From Sarcophilus harrisii (Eukaryota > Chordata > Mammalia > Dasyuromorphia > Dasyuridae): a stretch of 64,000 nucleotides of DNA. A program made the position numbers and the translations under genes. How positions within the stretch are numbered: position 1 is the stretch's first letter; each line of letters begins with the position of its first letter. The stretch lies in assembly GCF_902635505.1 (NCBI RefSeq), contig NC_045432.1, positions 5,577,275 through 5,641,274 of the forward strand, written 5' to 3'. This document shows, one piece after another, positions 22,021 to 34,150 of this stretch. The notes beneath the pieces are model-generated. The model had not been told where the DNA came from and did not search any database. It worked only from the letters and a program-made list of their open reading frames with translations.

Positions 22021-22137
22021 CGCAGCATTTCTCGGATGTGGTCAAGATATCCAGGATGTGAGTCCAGCCAGAGATCGATGGATTCCAGAGTGCGGAAGAA
22101 GGTCTCGTGAGTATGTAGCATGCGAGTACCACCACAG
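22021..22137 (-). CDS. DNM1L: Copy 1, CGG / HETF exon
   Basis: 117 nt between an AG acceptor and a GTAGCA donor. It encodes CGGTRMLHTHETFFRTLESI, matching human [20 protein letters not shown]. Later codons are frame-shifted relative to human GLNTIDILTAIRNAT. This is the most 5' exon of copy 1 in the window. Confidence 0.8.
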
Positions 22138-22512
22138 CTAAAGGTAGCCAGCATCAGGGAGGCACTGGGGCCCTGGCTGTTCCCAACCCTCAGCCTCCCC
22201 TATCCCTTGCCTCACACCAAAGGCAGACACAGAAACAGAAAGAGCACTGGAGAAACAGAAAAGTGCCAGACAAGGATGTCATCAGATCTGGGCTCATTCA
22301 TTTTGGACAAACCAATCACTGTGAAGCCCAGCAAGTTGTTTGCCTTTGCTTGGGCCTTAGTTTCCCTGTTTCCAAAACAAAGTTTAGGGTCCTCTTTATG
22401 AGCTCTTCCCATTTCCCCACCAAAAGAGTCAGTTCAAACTTGTGAATTATATGCAATAAACTTCAAGCCCCTAAAAATTGCCGAAGAAAGGAAATGAAAC
22501 TAAGAGGAGAGA
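22138..22512. other. Truncated intron of copy 1 up to the AT repeat
   Basis: About 22320-22400 resembles an old MIR-like tail (CTTGGGCCTTAGTTTCCCTG). The intron stops abruptly at the AT tract, beyond which ERV-B begins; the GTPase-domain exons expected to the right are absent. Confidence 0.6.
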
Positions 22513-22534
22513 GGTATATATATATATATGATAA

Positions 22535-22578
<44 letters not shown>
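22513..22578. repeat. (AT)n microsatellite at the segment 1 / segment 2 junction
   Basis: AT tract joining dynamin intron (left) to ERV-B RNase H sequence (right). In segment 1 the same tract is flanked by ERV-B on both sides. Confidence 0.85.
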
Positions 22579-22581
<3 letters not shown>

Positions 22582-25500
22582 CCAAAATATGCCTGGAGAA
22601 TTATTCATCTATTGGGGGAAAATATGGGAGGAAAGGGGAATGGTAAATAGAAAAGAAAGGGGATTAAGTACATGGGCCAGACAATGAAATTCTTTAACTA
22701 ACCTATGTTGCCTAAGAATGGTAGTGATTCAGTGGCAGGGCACCAAAGACAAGATTCATTTGAGACAAGGGAAACTGCTTTGGGTTGATGAGGAGGGGGA
22801 AACGGGCTGGAGAAGAGGGAAATCTGTGGCAAGGAAGAGATGGATGGTGCTGAATTTTGCATTTCTCCAAAGTTCTACTTCCTTTACCCAGAAGAGAAGC
22901 AGGAACCAAAGCCTTGGCTCAGGAGGATAAAGAGAGGGCCCTGGCTCCCTCGACAGCAGAGAACTACTGACCAGAGCAGGTATGAGACACAGTCTCATTT
23001 GTGATTAGTGGGAAGCTGGGGATGTTCAGTCTTGTGATGTGGTGTGCTGAAGTCTGTGGCACCGCCCAGACAACAGCAGGCAATCATCAGCGGGTGTCCT
23101 GTTTGCCAGGGATGAATAGTGGCCCAATGACAAGTCTAGGAAGGAGGAAGGCTTCTGCACGCCTTCCAAAGCTTCAGATCTCCCCATTGAGCTGCCTCTT
23201 AGTGCGCATCCTCAAATACTCAGCTGTAGGGACCATCTGGACTGCAGGAAGCTCTCCCCCTTGCTCAAGCAACTGCCTCAGCAATCGTAAAAGTCCCTCC
23301 TGAGCATATATCATTCCAGGTATAACAGGAGCAGGACTGTGACCATGCACCCATTTCACAGTTTAAATCCTCTGATTCAGGCTGTAGCTCTGAAATATCC
23401 TGGGACTACATGGCACCCCATGGTCTCCACCCTCATCAGTAAAGCAGATGGATAAGGAAATTACAAGAGCAAATTGACTAAATTGCTGAGACACACTGTC
23501 TCTGGACTGGTGCCTCTCCCTTGCTTTCTTAAGAATTAGAACAAACTCAGGAGGGATGGGATTATCACCCATGAGTATTGTATGGTCACCTTATCCGTGG
23601 ACTCAAAATTCTCCTTGGATCAACATTTAAACCAACGATTTGTTTTGGCGAAACATGTCTGTACTCGCAACATCTGGCAACCAACTAAAGGGCTTATTGC
23701 TCAGACCTCCTTAGGATCTACAGCATGTTGCCTAGCCTGGAGACTGGTCCTGACCTGGACATGAAGGAAGACAGCTGACCTTTGAGCTGGAAGCGACCGT
23801 TCCAGATCCTGTTGACCTGCATGCGATGCAACGCAGAGTTGACACATCACACTCGAGTCAATGGTCCCATGGACGCGCCAAAGAAGTGGGCAGTAGAGAC
23901 TGATCCAGGAACCTGAAAGGGTGGCTGAAATTACAAACTTAGCAAAGACTGACACTGTATTTAAAATCTTTTTGACTCGTCTCATTTGGGAGCCTTCGGG
24001 ACTTTCTTTATTTTGTATTAGATATTACATTTTGAACTGTATTGTTAGGAATTGGGGATAATATATATACCTTAGGGAAGAATGGGGGTGTGGAACCGAA
24101 CCAAGGGGTTGGAGACTGTACTTTGTAAAGATATACAAGGATTTATGCAATTTTGTACTGGTATCACCAAGAGGGTAAGAAAGGCCTTTCAAAACCTTGA
24201 ATCCAAATAATAGCCACTAGCTTAAACTTGACTGACTGCTGGATATGTAGGGACCCAATAGACATTAATGGGTCTTGGGTACCTGTCCCTTTATTTCCCA
24301 GCCTGTGTATTGAGTAATGGATCAGTTGTAAGCATATGGAACAGGATTTTGGTCAGATCAGGAGGAATACCAAAGTGAACTCAATAACTAATGGTTGTCC
24401 CAGGAGGTCCCATGGTTTAAATCAAACAGCATGAAATTTTTGATGGAAGTGAAATGAATGGACTTTTACCACTGCTAAGGCAGGTTGCAGATATTGAATA
24501 AACAAGTATTGTTTGTATGATGGGTCAGTGATTAAATGCACTGTATCCACATGCGTGTAATGTAGTAAAGAATGTTGAGGGAATTTAGAAAGAAACCAAC
24601 TTGTCAAACACCGAGATTGATGACATGTTTAAGGTCAAATAGTACAGCCAGGTACTGCTAGTACTGAATGGAAGGGAAGTGGGAAAATGGTAAATGAACC
24701 ATTAGAAAATGTTTTGGTAACTTTTAAGTTAGCAGGATTTTACTGGGGAAATGATTGTCATTGTGCTGGATGCCTGAAAAGCATCTTTGGAAGTATAATT
24801 AAAACTATGAAAGCAAATCGTTAGGCCCAAGTGATGTTATATATTTCCCACCTCACCAGGAGTTTTATCTTCTGAGAAAACCCATTTTATGTATACTATT
24901 GACTTAGGCTAGATGGAGACATACTCACCTCCCAAGGAATTGACTGGGAGCCGTTATAGGCAGTTGGTTAAGGCCCAAGTTTTTCTCCTTCCAGACAGGA
25001 TGAAACAATTAGGGAATACCACTAGCATAGATGCCTCTGATTCAAACAGGCGATGCTAATGGATGGGAAAGAGGCCCCTGCAGCAATCCACTGCAGGCTG
25101 AGCAGCCCCTGTGACTGTGGGATGGAGCTGAGGTATAGGACACACACACATGCTGCCACACACACACACATATATATATATATTAAATAAGTTAGATTAC
25201 AAGCAGTTCTGGTGATAATTCAACCACACTGCTCAGGGCTTTGATTTGATATTGGCTGACTCTGTCACCAAAAAACACAAGAAGCCACAGCAATTGAACT
25301 AGGTTTTAGATTATTGCCATAGTAGATGAAGGAGGGAGTCTGTGGAACAAATTGTCCACTCTATGTATGCAAATTGGATGATAATGGGCAAGTGATAAAA
25401 AGAAATATAAAAAGGCATTTGAGGTAATAGTTCATGTACCGCAGGAGTGGAAATCCCCATTTTTTTCCTAATAGTTGCGGTCCAGCCATAGCCAGGAAAC

Positions 25501-26237
25501 AATCCATGGAGTATAACTATCAGTGGCATGAGATAATATGTTTAATTAGAGAATTACATTAACAATTAGAAATAGTTCACGGTCCCTGGTCAGAAATGGC
25601 TGCATCCAGAGGATGCTATTAAGATGATGACCCTCCAGAAAAGAGGCTGGAGGAGCGGAAGACAAATTCTACGCGTGAACTGACAGAAATGTGTGTGCCC
25701 AGCATTGACTGAGTGTGTTCTTCTATAGACAATATGATAAAATCATTTATATAGAAGGAAGGAAAAGTGGTTAAAGAATCCCAGCTGAACTCCATGATAT
25801 TTAACTTCCTCTAAGCCAGTTTCTAGGTCTCATGTGACCTGTGAGTACGTTGAGTGGTAGCCATTGAGATTTTATGATATATGGGGCTTAACCTTGAACA
25901 TGAGATGATCCTCGTCAAGGCCAACATCTGCCTGAATGAGCGTTTGATGTATGTTTCCTCCCAGAACTAGGAATTCGTTGTTAAGTGATTGAATGAAACA
26001 TCCAATTAATTGTGGGGGGTACCTATCTCTTAATGTTCTCCAAATCACATGATGTAACTTTGTATCAAAACCCTATAAAAACTGCCCACTTTATCCTCTT
26101 TAGCCCTTCTACTGTGAGCCTCTCTTCCTCCTCACAGTGGAATTGCTCATTCTCATGAGAATTAATTAACAAACAATTTTTCTGCTTTTTTACTTAGGCG
26201 TCTGAGTAGTCATTTTTGGATAGGATTTTCTCACTCA
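22579..26237 (+). mobile_element. ERV-B copy 2: RNase H, integrase, env, 3' LTR (fossil)
   Basis: Same element as 6176-9797, cut at the AT tract so that only the second half of RNase H onward remains. Parts: RNase H end (about 22580-22870), integrase (about 22900-23920), env (about 23940-25690), 3' LTR (about 25765-26237). From 23160 it is identical or nearly identical to copy 1. Broken in many places (well over ten). No gag seen. Confidence 0.75.
25765..26237 (+). repeat. ERV-B 3' LTR, copy 2
   Basis: Identical to 9325-9797 as far as I can read. TATA-type element near 26070. Confidence 0.65.
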
Positions 26238-26651
26238 CATTTTGAACCCAAGACTTCAAAGCATGAAGCTTGAGGTCTCCTGAGGAATCTTAATGATTGG
26301 GGAGCCAGGTGGCAGAACACACAAGTGATATATCAAAGAAAAACCTTTTGTTGGTTGGGATGTTCCTTTCTAGTGGAAGATCGAAGCCAGCAGCTTTGGG
26401 CTTCACCAGCCTTGCAGAAACCATGTAGTGGAAACCCACACCAAAGCCTTGAGCAGGCAGCTTTGGGCTGCGCCCAAACTTGCTGCATTTGCAGATGGGA
26501 GGAAGTGTTGTAGGTCAAGGGAAAGGGGAGGAATCCCTGGGAAGGGGGTTATTGTAGAGGACTGGAAGGATGGCAGAGGGCTGTAACTATGAAAAGGTAT
26601 ACTTGAATCTAAGACAGTAGAGTACTTAAGGCTAAATACCTACTCAATGTA
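26238..26651. other. Flank between ERV-B and L1, copy 2
   Basis: Repeats 9798-10214. A short block near 26580-26635 differs by several indels from copy 1, in contrast with the perfect match to its left. Confidence 0.6.
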
Positions 26652-29210
26652 AGATAATGCTTCTATAAACATATACTTAGATGAGATGGTGATCAGAGAC
26701 ATAATTAATAACTTCACCCAAGAAAATGACAATAATGAGACATCATACCAGTGTGGGATGCAGCCAAAGCAGTAATAAGGGGAAATTTTTATATTCTAGA
26801 GGCCTCCTACTTGTATGTGTGAGAACGAGAAGAGAAGAGAATTGGGCTTCGAAACTAAAATGCTAGAAAGGAACAAATTAAAAACCCCAGGCAAACACTA
26901 AACTTGAAATTCTAAAATAAAAGGAGAGATCAATAAAATTGAAAGTAAAAACTATTGAATTAATTTAGAGAACCAAGAGTTGGTCTTATGAAAAACTAAC
27001 AAAAATAGACAAACCCTTAGTACGTCTGATTAAAAAAAAGGAAAGAGGAAAATCAAATTGTTAGTCTTAAAAAATGAAAGGAGAACTCACCAGAACAAAA
27101 AGGAAATTGAGTTAACAATTAGGGAGTTACTTTACCAACTTTATGCAATAAATTGACAACTTAGAAATGAAATGGAAGTATCAGTCAAAAAATATAGCTC
27201 GTTCAGATTAGAGAAGAATATACTAAACAGTCCCATTTAGAAAAGTAAATAGAACAAGTATTAACCAATCCCCTCAGAAAAAATCCTTCAAATGGATTGG
27301 CATGAATTTAAACATTTAAAAGAACAATTAACCCAATGCTATATAAACTATCTGAAAAGTAGACTGAAGGAGCTGCAACCCAAATTCCTTTTATGACACA
27401 GACATGGTACTGATACCCAAAGCAGGTAGGTTGAAACAGAGAAAGAAAATTATATAGACCAGAACACTTAATGAATATTGATGCCAAAATCTTGAATAAA
27501 ATAGCAAAAAGATTACAGAAAATCATCCCTAGGATAATACACTATGACCAAGTAGGATTTACAATGTGGAATGCAGGGCTGGTTCAATAGGAAAACTATT
27601 AGCATAATTCGACTATATCAATAACCAAAACTAACAAAAAAAGCATATGATCATCTCAATAGATGCAGAAAAGTATTTGATAAAATCCAAACATCCATTC
27701 CACAAAAACACTGAGAGGATAGGAATAAATGGACTTTCCTTGAAAATAGTTAGGCGGTGGGTATTTGAAACTACTGTGTTAATTCATATAAATGGGAAAA
27801 AATCCGGAACTTTCCCAGTAAGATGTGAAATGAAGCAAGGTTGCCCACTGTCACCATTATTATTCAATATTGTATTAGAAATACTAGCCTCAGCAATAAG
27901 AGTTGAAAAAGAGATTAAAAGAATTAGAGTGGGCAATGAGGAAAATAAACTATCACTCTTTGCAGAAAATATGATGGTATACTTAGAGAACCCCAGAGAT
28001 TCTACTAAAAGCTATTAGAAATAATTCATAACTTTAGCAAAGTTGCAGGATACAAAATAAATGCCCATAAATGCTCAGCATTTTTATACATCACCAACAA
28101 AATCCAACAGAAAGCAAGAGATACAAAGAGAAAACTCCATCATAATAACTGTTGACAGCATAAAATATTTGGGAATCTATCTACCAAAGGAAAGTTTGTG
28201 GAATTATATGAGCAAAATTACAAAAAACTTTCGACACAGATTAAAGTCAGATTTAAATAATTGGAAAATATTAAGTTCTCTTGATAGGCTGAACAAATAT
28301 AATACAAAGATGGCGAAGAATTCTTTAAACTAATCTATTTATTTAGTGCTATAATTAATCAGACTTCCCAAGAAAATATTTTACAGATCTAGAAAAAAAT
28401 AACAATAAAATTCATATGGAAGAACAAAAGATCAAGAATCTTATGGAATTAATGAAAAAAAAATCAAATGAAGTAGCCTTGTGGGTTTACTGATCTAAAA
28501 CTATACTATAAAGGGCAGTCACTGAAACCATTTGGTACAGCTAAGAAATAGACACTGATCATTGTAACAGGTTAGGTCTGACAAGACAGAATAGTCAACT
28601 ATAGTAATCTAGTTTGACAAAAACCCAAAGATCCTCACTTTTGGGATAAGAATTCATTATTTGACAAAAACTGCTGGATAACTAGAAATTATGTATGAGA
28701 AATTAGGCATGGACCCACACTTAACACCATATACCAAGATAAGATCAAATGGGTCCATGATTTAGGTGTAAAGAACAGAGGATTACAGAACAAATAAGAG
28801 GAAATATAGGATAGTTTATCTCGACTTGGAGGCAAGATAAGAAATTGTGACCAAAGATGAACTGAAGACCCTATTGGATCATAAATAGAAAATTTTGATT
28901 GAACAAATTAAAAGCTTTTGTGCCAAACAAAACTAATGCAAATGGTCAGAAGGAAGCAACAAACTAAAAACATCTTCACATTTAAAGGTTCTGATAAAGG
29001 CCCTATTTCCAAAATATATAGAGAATTGACTCTAATTCTAGCAAATCGCTTCATTCTTCAGAATTGATACATGGTCAAAGGATATGAACAGCCAATTGGG
29101 AGCGATGAAAGTGAACTACTTTGCACTCAGCAAGGAAAGAGTGTTCCAAATAACTATTAATCATGAAATGCAGACTAAGACAACTCTGAGATAGCCACTC
29201 TTCACTTGTC
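26652..29210 (+). mobile_element. L1 LINE, ORF2 part, copy 2
   Basis: Second copy of 10215-12770. The reverse transcriptase frame at 27647-28018 is 123 codons and slightly longer than in copy 1, with MKQGCPLSPLLFNIVLE and then SLFAENMMVYLENP where active L1 has FADDM. Stops and frameshifts elsewhere. 5' truncated in the same place, so it was duplicated and not inserted twice. Confidence 0.85.
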
Positions 29211-31030
29211 AGATTTGCTAAGATGACAGGAAAAAATAATGATGAAATGTTGAAGGATGCAGGAAAACTGTTACACTGGATGCATTGTTAGTAGAGTTGT
29301 GAACGAATCCAACCATTCTGGACAGCAACTGGAATTTTCATAGCCCGTGTTAATAAATTGTGTATACTTGATCTAGCAGTGTTTCTACTGGGTTTATACC
29401 CCAAAGAGATACTAAAGAAGGGAACTGTATGTGCTAAAATGTTTGTGGTAAGTCTCTATTTGTGGTGGCTATAGTGGAAATTAATGGATGCCTAATATCA
29501 AATTGGAGAATGTCAAAAATCAGTATATATGAATATTATGCAATATTATTATTCTGTAAGAAATTACCTGCCAGGAAATTGAAACTATTTCTAGTCAGTG
29601 AAAGATGCCCGTCATTATTAATCAGAAATGCACTGAAGACAACTTAAGATACTACTACACAATTCCATGATTTACAAGATGATTGTTGAGGATGGGGAAA
29701 ACTGGGACATTACGCATTGTTGGTGGAGCTGTGAACGAACCATTTTGGAGAGTAGTTTGGAAACCATGCCCGTGAGTTATCAAAACCGGCATACCCTTTG
29801 ATCCAGCAGTGTTACTATTGGCTTATATCCCAAAGAGATTATAAAGAAGGGAAAGTGGACCTGTATGTGCACGAATGTTTGAGGCAGCCCTTTGTGGTGG
29901 TTAGAAACTGGAAACTGAATGGATGCCCATCAGTTGGAGAATGGCTGAATAAGTGATGCCATGAATATTATGGGATATTATTGTTCTGTAAGAAATGACC
30001 AATAGGATGATTTCAGAAAGGCCTGGAGAGACTTTAATAATGAACTGGGATGCTGAGGGAAATGAGCAGAACAGGAGATCATTATATACTTCAACAACAT
30101 TATTTATATGATGATCAGTTCTGATGGATCAAATATCCTCAGCAACGAGATCAACCAAATCATTTCCAATGGAGAAAATGAACTGAACTAGCTACGCCTA
30201 GAGAAAGAACTCTGGGAGATGACTGAGTCCATTGCATTGAATTCTCGAATCTCATATCTATGCCCACCTGCATTTTGATTTCCTTCATGCTTGAATAATT
30301 GTACAATATTTCAGAGTCTGATTTTGTACACCAAAATAACGTTTTGTCATGTAATTTATTGTGTACCTAATTTATATTTTAATGTAATAACATCTACACC
30401 ATGGTCATCTGCCATCTAGGGAGGGGTGGAGGCAAGAGGAAAAATTGGAACAAGAGGTTTAGCATTGTTAATGCTGTAAAGTTATCCATGCATATAACCT
30501 GTAAACAAAAGGCTATTAAATTAAAAGAAAAGAAAGAAATGACCAACAGAGGATTTCAGAAAGGCCTTGGAGAGACTTATATGAACTGATGCTGGAGTGA
30601 AATGAGCAGAACCAGGAGGATCATTATATATATCTCAATGAACGATATGAAGTGAGGATGGATTCTGATGGAAGTACTTCTTCAACAAAGAGAAAATTAA
30701 CCCAGTTTCCACTGATCAATGATGGACAGAAGCAGCACCCAAAGAAGTTAAACACTGGGAAATGAATGGAACTGCTTGCATTTTGTTTCTTCTTCCTGGT
30801 TACTTTTAATTGAATCCAATTTTCCTATGCAACAAGAGAAATAGTTCGAATTCTGCACACACAGGTTGCATCTAGGATATACTGTGATACATATTTAACA
30901 TGGAGACTGCTTGCTATCTGGGAGGGGTGAGGAGTGGAAGGAAAAGTTTGAATAGAGAAAGGGATAGCTGCAAAAATTATCCTAGTATGGGTCTTTAAAT
31001 AGTTATAATTATTTAAAAAGTTATATTAAA
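29211..31030 (+). mobile_element. L1 3' ends, copy 2
   Basis: Second copy of 12771-14590, with the same three successive 3'-end pieces and only isolated base differences. Confidence 0.75.
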
Positions 31031-32519
31031 AAAGACTCAAGACCACCTTGTTGAGTAGAGATAAAGAGCACACTGCACTGGGGACCTAGGAATGCGGCTG
31101 GACACACCCATATCAGAAACAAAAGGACTGGGGCACCACCTTTATTGAATAGACAGTGAAAGACAAAGGAAAATCTCAAATTATTGAGACGGCCCATTGA
31201 ATGTAAAGCACGATCTCTGAACCCAGTGGTTGTAGTTATTCATCATTATTCTTTCTCATAACCTTTCCCTACATTAGCCCCTTTAGGCCACATTGCCTGT
31301 TTGGGAGCTGGGATATATTGGCCTCCTGGAGCCTCTGCACCCCAACCTAGCATAGAAAATGGCACAGTCACCCCATGGGCCTCCTCAGCTTGGTTACCTC
31401 GCTCTCGGGACAGTCATGGTGGCTACAGAGACCAGCCCTTTACCTCCCAGAGATGAGAACCAGCCCTCTTTGTCACAAGGAGAAGAGTAGGAAGGCCTTT
31501 AATCCTTTATCAAATTGTTGCATCTGTGGGGGGTCCCAGCTCCTGAACCAATGACCATGGGTGCCTATCGCTTGAGGCCAGCCTGGATGGTCAGTAACTG
31601 ATCCCAGATTCATAATGGAAAAGGGTTCTGGAATTTCAGAGAGAAACATCTTTTGACAGAAGATGGGCAAAGGAAATACAGCCTGAATCAGCCGGGGTAA
31701 GGGTTGAAACCAGGGAACGGTGTGTGTGAACGGACCTGAAAACAGACCTGCAGCCCCAAATGATCAGTTGTACAGAAATGTCTAAAATGTCATGAATTTC
31801 CTGGTAGAACTTCAACCGAAAAGCAGTGGCGCCTGTGATGCTCTCCCACAAGAGGAGAAATTTGCTATATTGCTACTTAAATGAGTTATTACCATGGAGG
31901 TAGTAGAATGGAGTGGGAAGCGTTCAAGGGTAAAGGAGAGTAAGAGGAAAGTGGAAACTGCGGGGTCCACAATGGCTACTAAGTGCCTGAGGCAAAATTT
32001 GTTCAGGCCTTCCCACCCAGGCTCAGCAATCATCCATCAGGTAACCTCACTGCCTGTTTGTACCTAGAAACATTCTGCTTTACACAGAAATTTATACTAG
32101 AGAAAGAAATCTAGTCTCTAGTTTGGCAATGTTGCGCGGGGAACAAAGATTCTTCTTCTTGCTCTTCTTCCCTCCTTGTTGTTCTTACCTCCTCCTGCTC
32201 CTCTTTTGATTATCTTCTTCTGTCTCTTTGTTCAATCTCCCTAAACTGACCAGAATTAGGAAGGCAGAGGGAGACCTCCTTCTGGACATAGTGCCCCAGA
32301 AAGCTTTCACAGCATATTCTTTTGCCCCTTGGCACATCAGGCCATAAAAACCCAGTGAAGAGGTGCCGCAAGAGAGAGGGAGCATAAAGTTTCCACTGAA
32401 AAGTCAGTGTGCACCATTTCCTAAGTCATCTTTAATTTGAAGGCATTGAAAGTCACTTCTTCAGACCAAATTTATACATTTTAGACCAGTCTTGCATCAT
32501 TAAAACCCCTAATACCTTG
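31031..32519. other. 3' flank of the DNM1L-like gene, copy 2
   Basis: Repeats 14591-16084 with few differences until about 32380, after which small indels become frequent. No coding sequence recognised. Confidence 0.6.
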
Positions 32520-32725
32520 GCTTCCCCCCATTACGTGCAAAAACACTTTTTAACCTTCTCTTTTTAAAATGTTGAGTTCCAAATTGTCTCCCCACCCCCC
32601 CCCCCACCTCTTGTTTGAGAAAACTAACCATTAGACATGGGTTATAATAACAGATCTCAGCTACTTGTCCAGCAGTTTCCCAGCTGATGGACAATTTCCA
32701 ATTTTGCCACCACATCATGGGGCCG
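32520..32725 (-). mobile_element. Antisense L1 3'-end fragment, copy 2
   Basis: Equivalent of 16085-16275, with a run of C near 32590-32605 of different length. Confidence 0.55.
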
Positions 32726-33131
32726 CTATGAAGCTGGCTTTCTGTGTATTGAGTTTGTTTTGTATGTTTTTATTGACAGACTGAGAGCGATATTTCAAGG
32801 CCCAGGCAGTGCAAGTGGCCCCATAGACCTTTTGGGCCTACTTTCATTGTCCTGACTGTACATGATATCTGAATTGGGGACTTTTGTTGGTTTTCTTTTG
32901 GGCTACTTGCCTTATTTACTCTGTGAGCTGGTAACTCAAGAATTTTACTCTGAGAACTTTTATTTTATAATCTCCTTCAGAATTGTTAAACTGGACCATG
33001 AAGAAAATGTACAGAACAGACAGGTAGGAGAGAAACAGCCGAGTCTGGAGCAAGGTTGGCAAAACTCTAAGCTGGCAGCTCTACCCTCAAGGGTTCGGCA
33101 GACTGAGGGCAGCGGGCACGGGGCGTGCCAT

Positions 33132-33188
33132 TCACCAGAGCTGAGTCTCTCGGATCTCGGAGATGGTCTGGTTGGCCTGCTGGAGGGC
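33132..33188 (-). CDS. DNM1L: Copy 2, last exon
   Basis: Eighteen codons and TGA, ending EIRETQLW, identical in protein to copy 1. Acceptor AG at the complement of 33189-33190. Confidence 0.85.
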   Translation of the reverse strand, partial: ALQQANQTISEIRETQLW

Positions 33189-33296
33189 CTAAGAAAGAAA
33201 CAAAAACTGTGGGTGCCAGGAAGCATCGCTCGGTCCCAAGAACACCTTGGCTGATGGGGGTGAGGAAGAGGCCCTGGGATCAGTGCAGCTCGGTAC

Positions 33297-33453
33297 CTTG
33301 AGCATGGTGGCTCTCATTGTGCTGCTGGTGCCATAAGCTGGACCAGTCAGCAGCCCCTCCAGGAGCTGGGCCTTGTACAGCTGTCCCACCAGTTCACTCT
33401 GCAGGTGCTCTTTGACATAGTTCACCAGGAAGTGCATGACAGTTTTAGGGACA
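33297..33453 (-). CDS. DNM1L: Copy 2, GTPase effector domain exon
   Basis: 157 nt, open through 52 codons. It starts [16 protein letters not shown] and continues [19 protein letters not shown]; human has VPKAVMHFLVNHVKDT then [19 protein letters not shown]. By my count 27 of the first 35 residues agree. The last third reads [15 protein letters not shown] instead of MAQRRKEAADMLK, which looks like two compensating indels. Human exon is one codon longer. Confidence 0.88.
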
Positions 33454-33614
33454 CTGAGTCGGGAGACAGAGAGAGCAGCCTGGCATTAGTTGGGCACAGT
33501 TCTTACAGGATGTAGGGACACACTCTAAAGGGGGGAGCAAAGGCCTGCAGGAACCTAGGAAAGACTTCTTCCTGGGAGTTCTACTAGATTCAGGTATCCT
33601 GGTTCCGGTCTTGG

Positions 33615-34150
33615 CTCATAATTATCAGTTAATTCATGCTTTAAAAACATTCATAGTACATTCCTTTCCCCCAAAAAGTTTTTTCTTTATTTCTTTTTAG
33701 ATCACATAAAGAGCCAAATCAATGTTTTGTGTTCTTAATTCAGCCTCTAATCTAGACCCAGGAAGAGTCAAATAGGCAGGGAAAGTAGGTAGGAAAACCA
33801 CTTACTGAAAAAGAGGATGCTGATTTTACAATTTGTTATAGAATATGTCTCTATATTTTTCCAAACCCTTTTATTTCAAACCCTTTGTTCACATTGAGTG
33901 TGAAAGCCAATTTGCTTTCACTTTCTACCCATTTGCCTCATCCGTACTTGCTTGAGGTTTCTTCCTTAAAAAATTCTCCAATAGACTTTGGATTAAAGTC
34001 CTGCAATGTTAAAATTTTTCTCTCACCTTATATTCTGATAATACACCTTTTACAGTTTTCTGCTTGCTCACTTCTCTAATCTTTATTTCAGACTATCGAT
34101 AGAAATTATCTCCATCCCACTTTGATTTCCCCTTACAATTTTGCCCAAGT
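33615..34150. other. Flank left of ERV-A, no feature recognised
   Basis: AT-rich sequence also present at 50244-50780. It could be original host flank or an outer part of the ERV-A LTR; no gene or known repeat is recognised. Confidence 0.5.

Larger units (their letters stand above)
16684..22137 (-). pseudogene. DNM1L: DNM1L-like gene copy 1, 3' part (stalk to C-terminus)
   Basis: Eight exons or candidate exons in the order of human DNM1L run right to left: CGG/HETF exon, KRQIKRL exon, LLRFPKLH exon, AYINTKHPD exon, a variable-domain candidate, SYFLIV exon, GTPase effector domain exon and the last exon ending EIRETQLW-stop. Donors and acceptors are mostly GT and AG. Several exons hold one- or two-base shifts or stops, for example after KRQ in the second exon and after VEV in the third, so the copy cannot make a full protein as assembled. 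The exons for the GTPase domain are missing: right of 22137 there is about 375 bp of intron and then an AT repeat joined to ERV-B. Either the gene is dead or indels are partly sequencing errors; both seem to apply. Confidence 0.85.
33132..33453 (-). pseudogene. DNM1L: DNM1L-like gene copy 2, last two exons only
   Basis: Only the effector-domain exon and the last exon remain, then the intron is cut at 33617 where ERV-A flank begins. Both exons are open, have GT/AG borders and join in phase. This is the cleanest version of the DRP1-like C-terminus in the window. Without the rest of the gene it cannot encode a dynamin; it could at most add a C-terminal tail to another transcript. Confidence 0.85.
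22513..33617. repeat. Segmental duplication unit X, copy 2 (truncated)
   Basis: Second copy of 6105-17166. It stops at TTGGCTC in the intron before the SYFLIV exon and is joined there to the ERV-A flank, so it carries only the last two dynamin exons. Text at its left end (22580-23160) is cleaner than the matching part of copy 1. Confidence 0.95.
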
